Assembly: GCA_947494715.1 (NCBI GenBank)
Contig: CANLWG010000012.1
Location: 62,001 to 126,000, forward strand
Length of the DNA stretch: 64,000 nucleotides
Source: an uncultured Flavobacteriaceae bacterium
GTDB lineage: Bacteria > Bacteroidota > Bacteroidia > Flavobacteriales > Flavobacteriaceae
Direction: 5' to 3'
Shown here: one piece after another, positions 63,899 through 64,000 of the stretch
Numbering within the stretch: position 1 is the first letter of the stretch
Layout of the letters: every line of letters starts with the position of its first letter
Position numbers and translations under genes: made by a program
The notes under the pieces: generated by a model
Told to the model about the DNA's origin: nothing
The model's database searches: none
Seen by the model: the letters and a program-made list of their open reading frames with translations, nothing else

Positions 63899-64000
63899 AT
63901 GAACAAAATTGTAAAATATATTCTTATTGGTGTTTTGGTGCTGGGAGCACTTTGGGCTGCGGCATTTTTTATCAAATCCAATAGCAAATCGGCCATAGAA
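63899..64000 (+). CDS. Second periplasmic adaptor, 5' end only
   Basis: 34 codons from the ATG at 63899 to the window end: MNKIVKYILIGVLVLGALW, a helix, then FIKSNSKSAIE. The layout (short basic N-terminus, one anchor helix, Lys/Ser spacer) and the position after a type B permease repeat the arrangement of the adaptor at 59425, so an HlyD/MacA-type adaptor is the likely product. Nothing of the conserved domains is inside the window. Confidence 0.6.
   Translation, partial: MNKIVKYILIGVLVLGALWAAAFFIKSNSKSAIE

Overview
The window comes from a member of the Bacteroidota, almost certainly a marine Flavobacteriaceae; the genus cannot be fixed from the sequence alone. The evidence is an alternative complex III operon joined to cytochrome oxidase genes, SprA and a PorP/SprF-type protein of the type IX secretion system (T9SS), a giant cell-surface protein with a gliding-type C-terminal sorting domain, a VPVFPGCE-type TonB, Bacteroidota promoters of the TAnnTTTG form and very few Shine-Dalgarno sequences. 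No tRNA, rRNA, CRISPR array, insertion sequence or prophage was seen.

Layout. 1-7.2 kb (minus): a truncated PorP/SprF gene next to a 2190-residue secreted repeat protein. 7.2-9 kb: sparse accessory DNA with small membrane or unknown proteins. 9-10.3 kb (minus): a cation/proton antiporter. 10.5-15.1 kb (plus): rimP-nusA-infB, followed by a convergent SPOR-domain gene. 15.7-27.5 kb (plus): actABCDEF-coxB-coxA, a quinol-to-oxygen respiratory supercomplex. 27.7-32.5 kb: a GIN-domain envelope protein, an acyl-CoA oxidase family enzyme and PEP carboxykinase. 32.7-35.9 kb: ruvB-P450-queG, tightly coupled. 36.2-40.3 kb: a sodium/solute symporter with a LacI-like operator upstream, then malic enzyme. 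40.4-49.9 kb: ruvA-sprA, gcvH-vanZ, tonB. 50-56.7 kb: heme O synthase, two oxidase subunit III genes, subunit IV, Sco and small membrane proteins, interrupted by one unrelated outer-membrane-type gene. 56.8-64 kb: a MacAB-like efflux cluster with four permeases and one ATPase, running off the window.

How the genes work together. Two loci together encode most of one respiratory branch: quinol oxidation (Act), oxidase subunits I-IV, heme O synthesis and copper delivery (Sco). SprA, the PorP/SprF protein and the giant adhesin belong to the T9SS/gliding surface apparatus. PckA, malic enzyme, GcvH and the acyl-CoA oxidase fit growth on organic acids, amino acids and lipids.

Most of the window is conserved core genome, and I found no clear-cut unknown system. 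The best leads are: the extra domains on ActA and ActC; a run of ten C inside actA; a cysteine-less Sco-like protein beside Sco; a duplicated permease-permease-adaptor efflux module sharing one ATPase; a LacI-type operator before the symporter; near-identical 489-bp tandem units in the giant adhesin; and a translationally coupled pair of unknown small genes at 7.7-8.3 kb.
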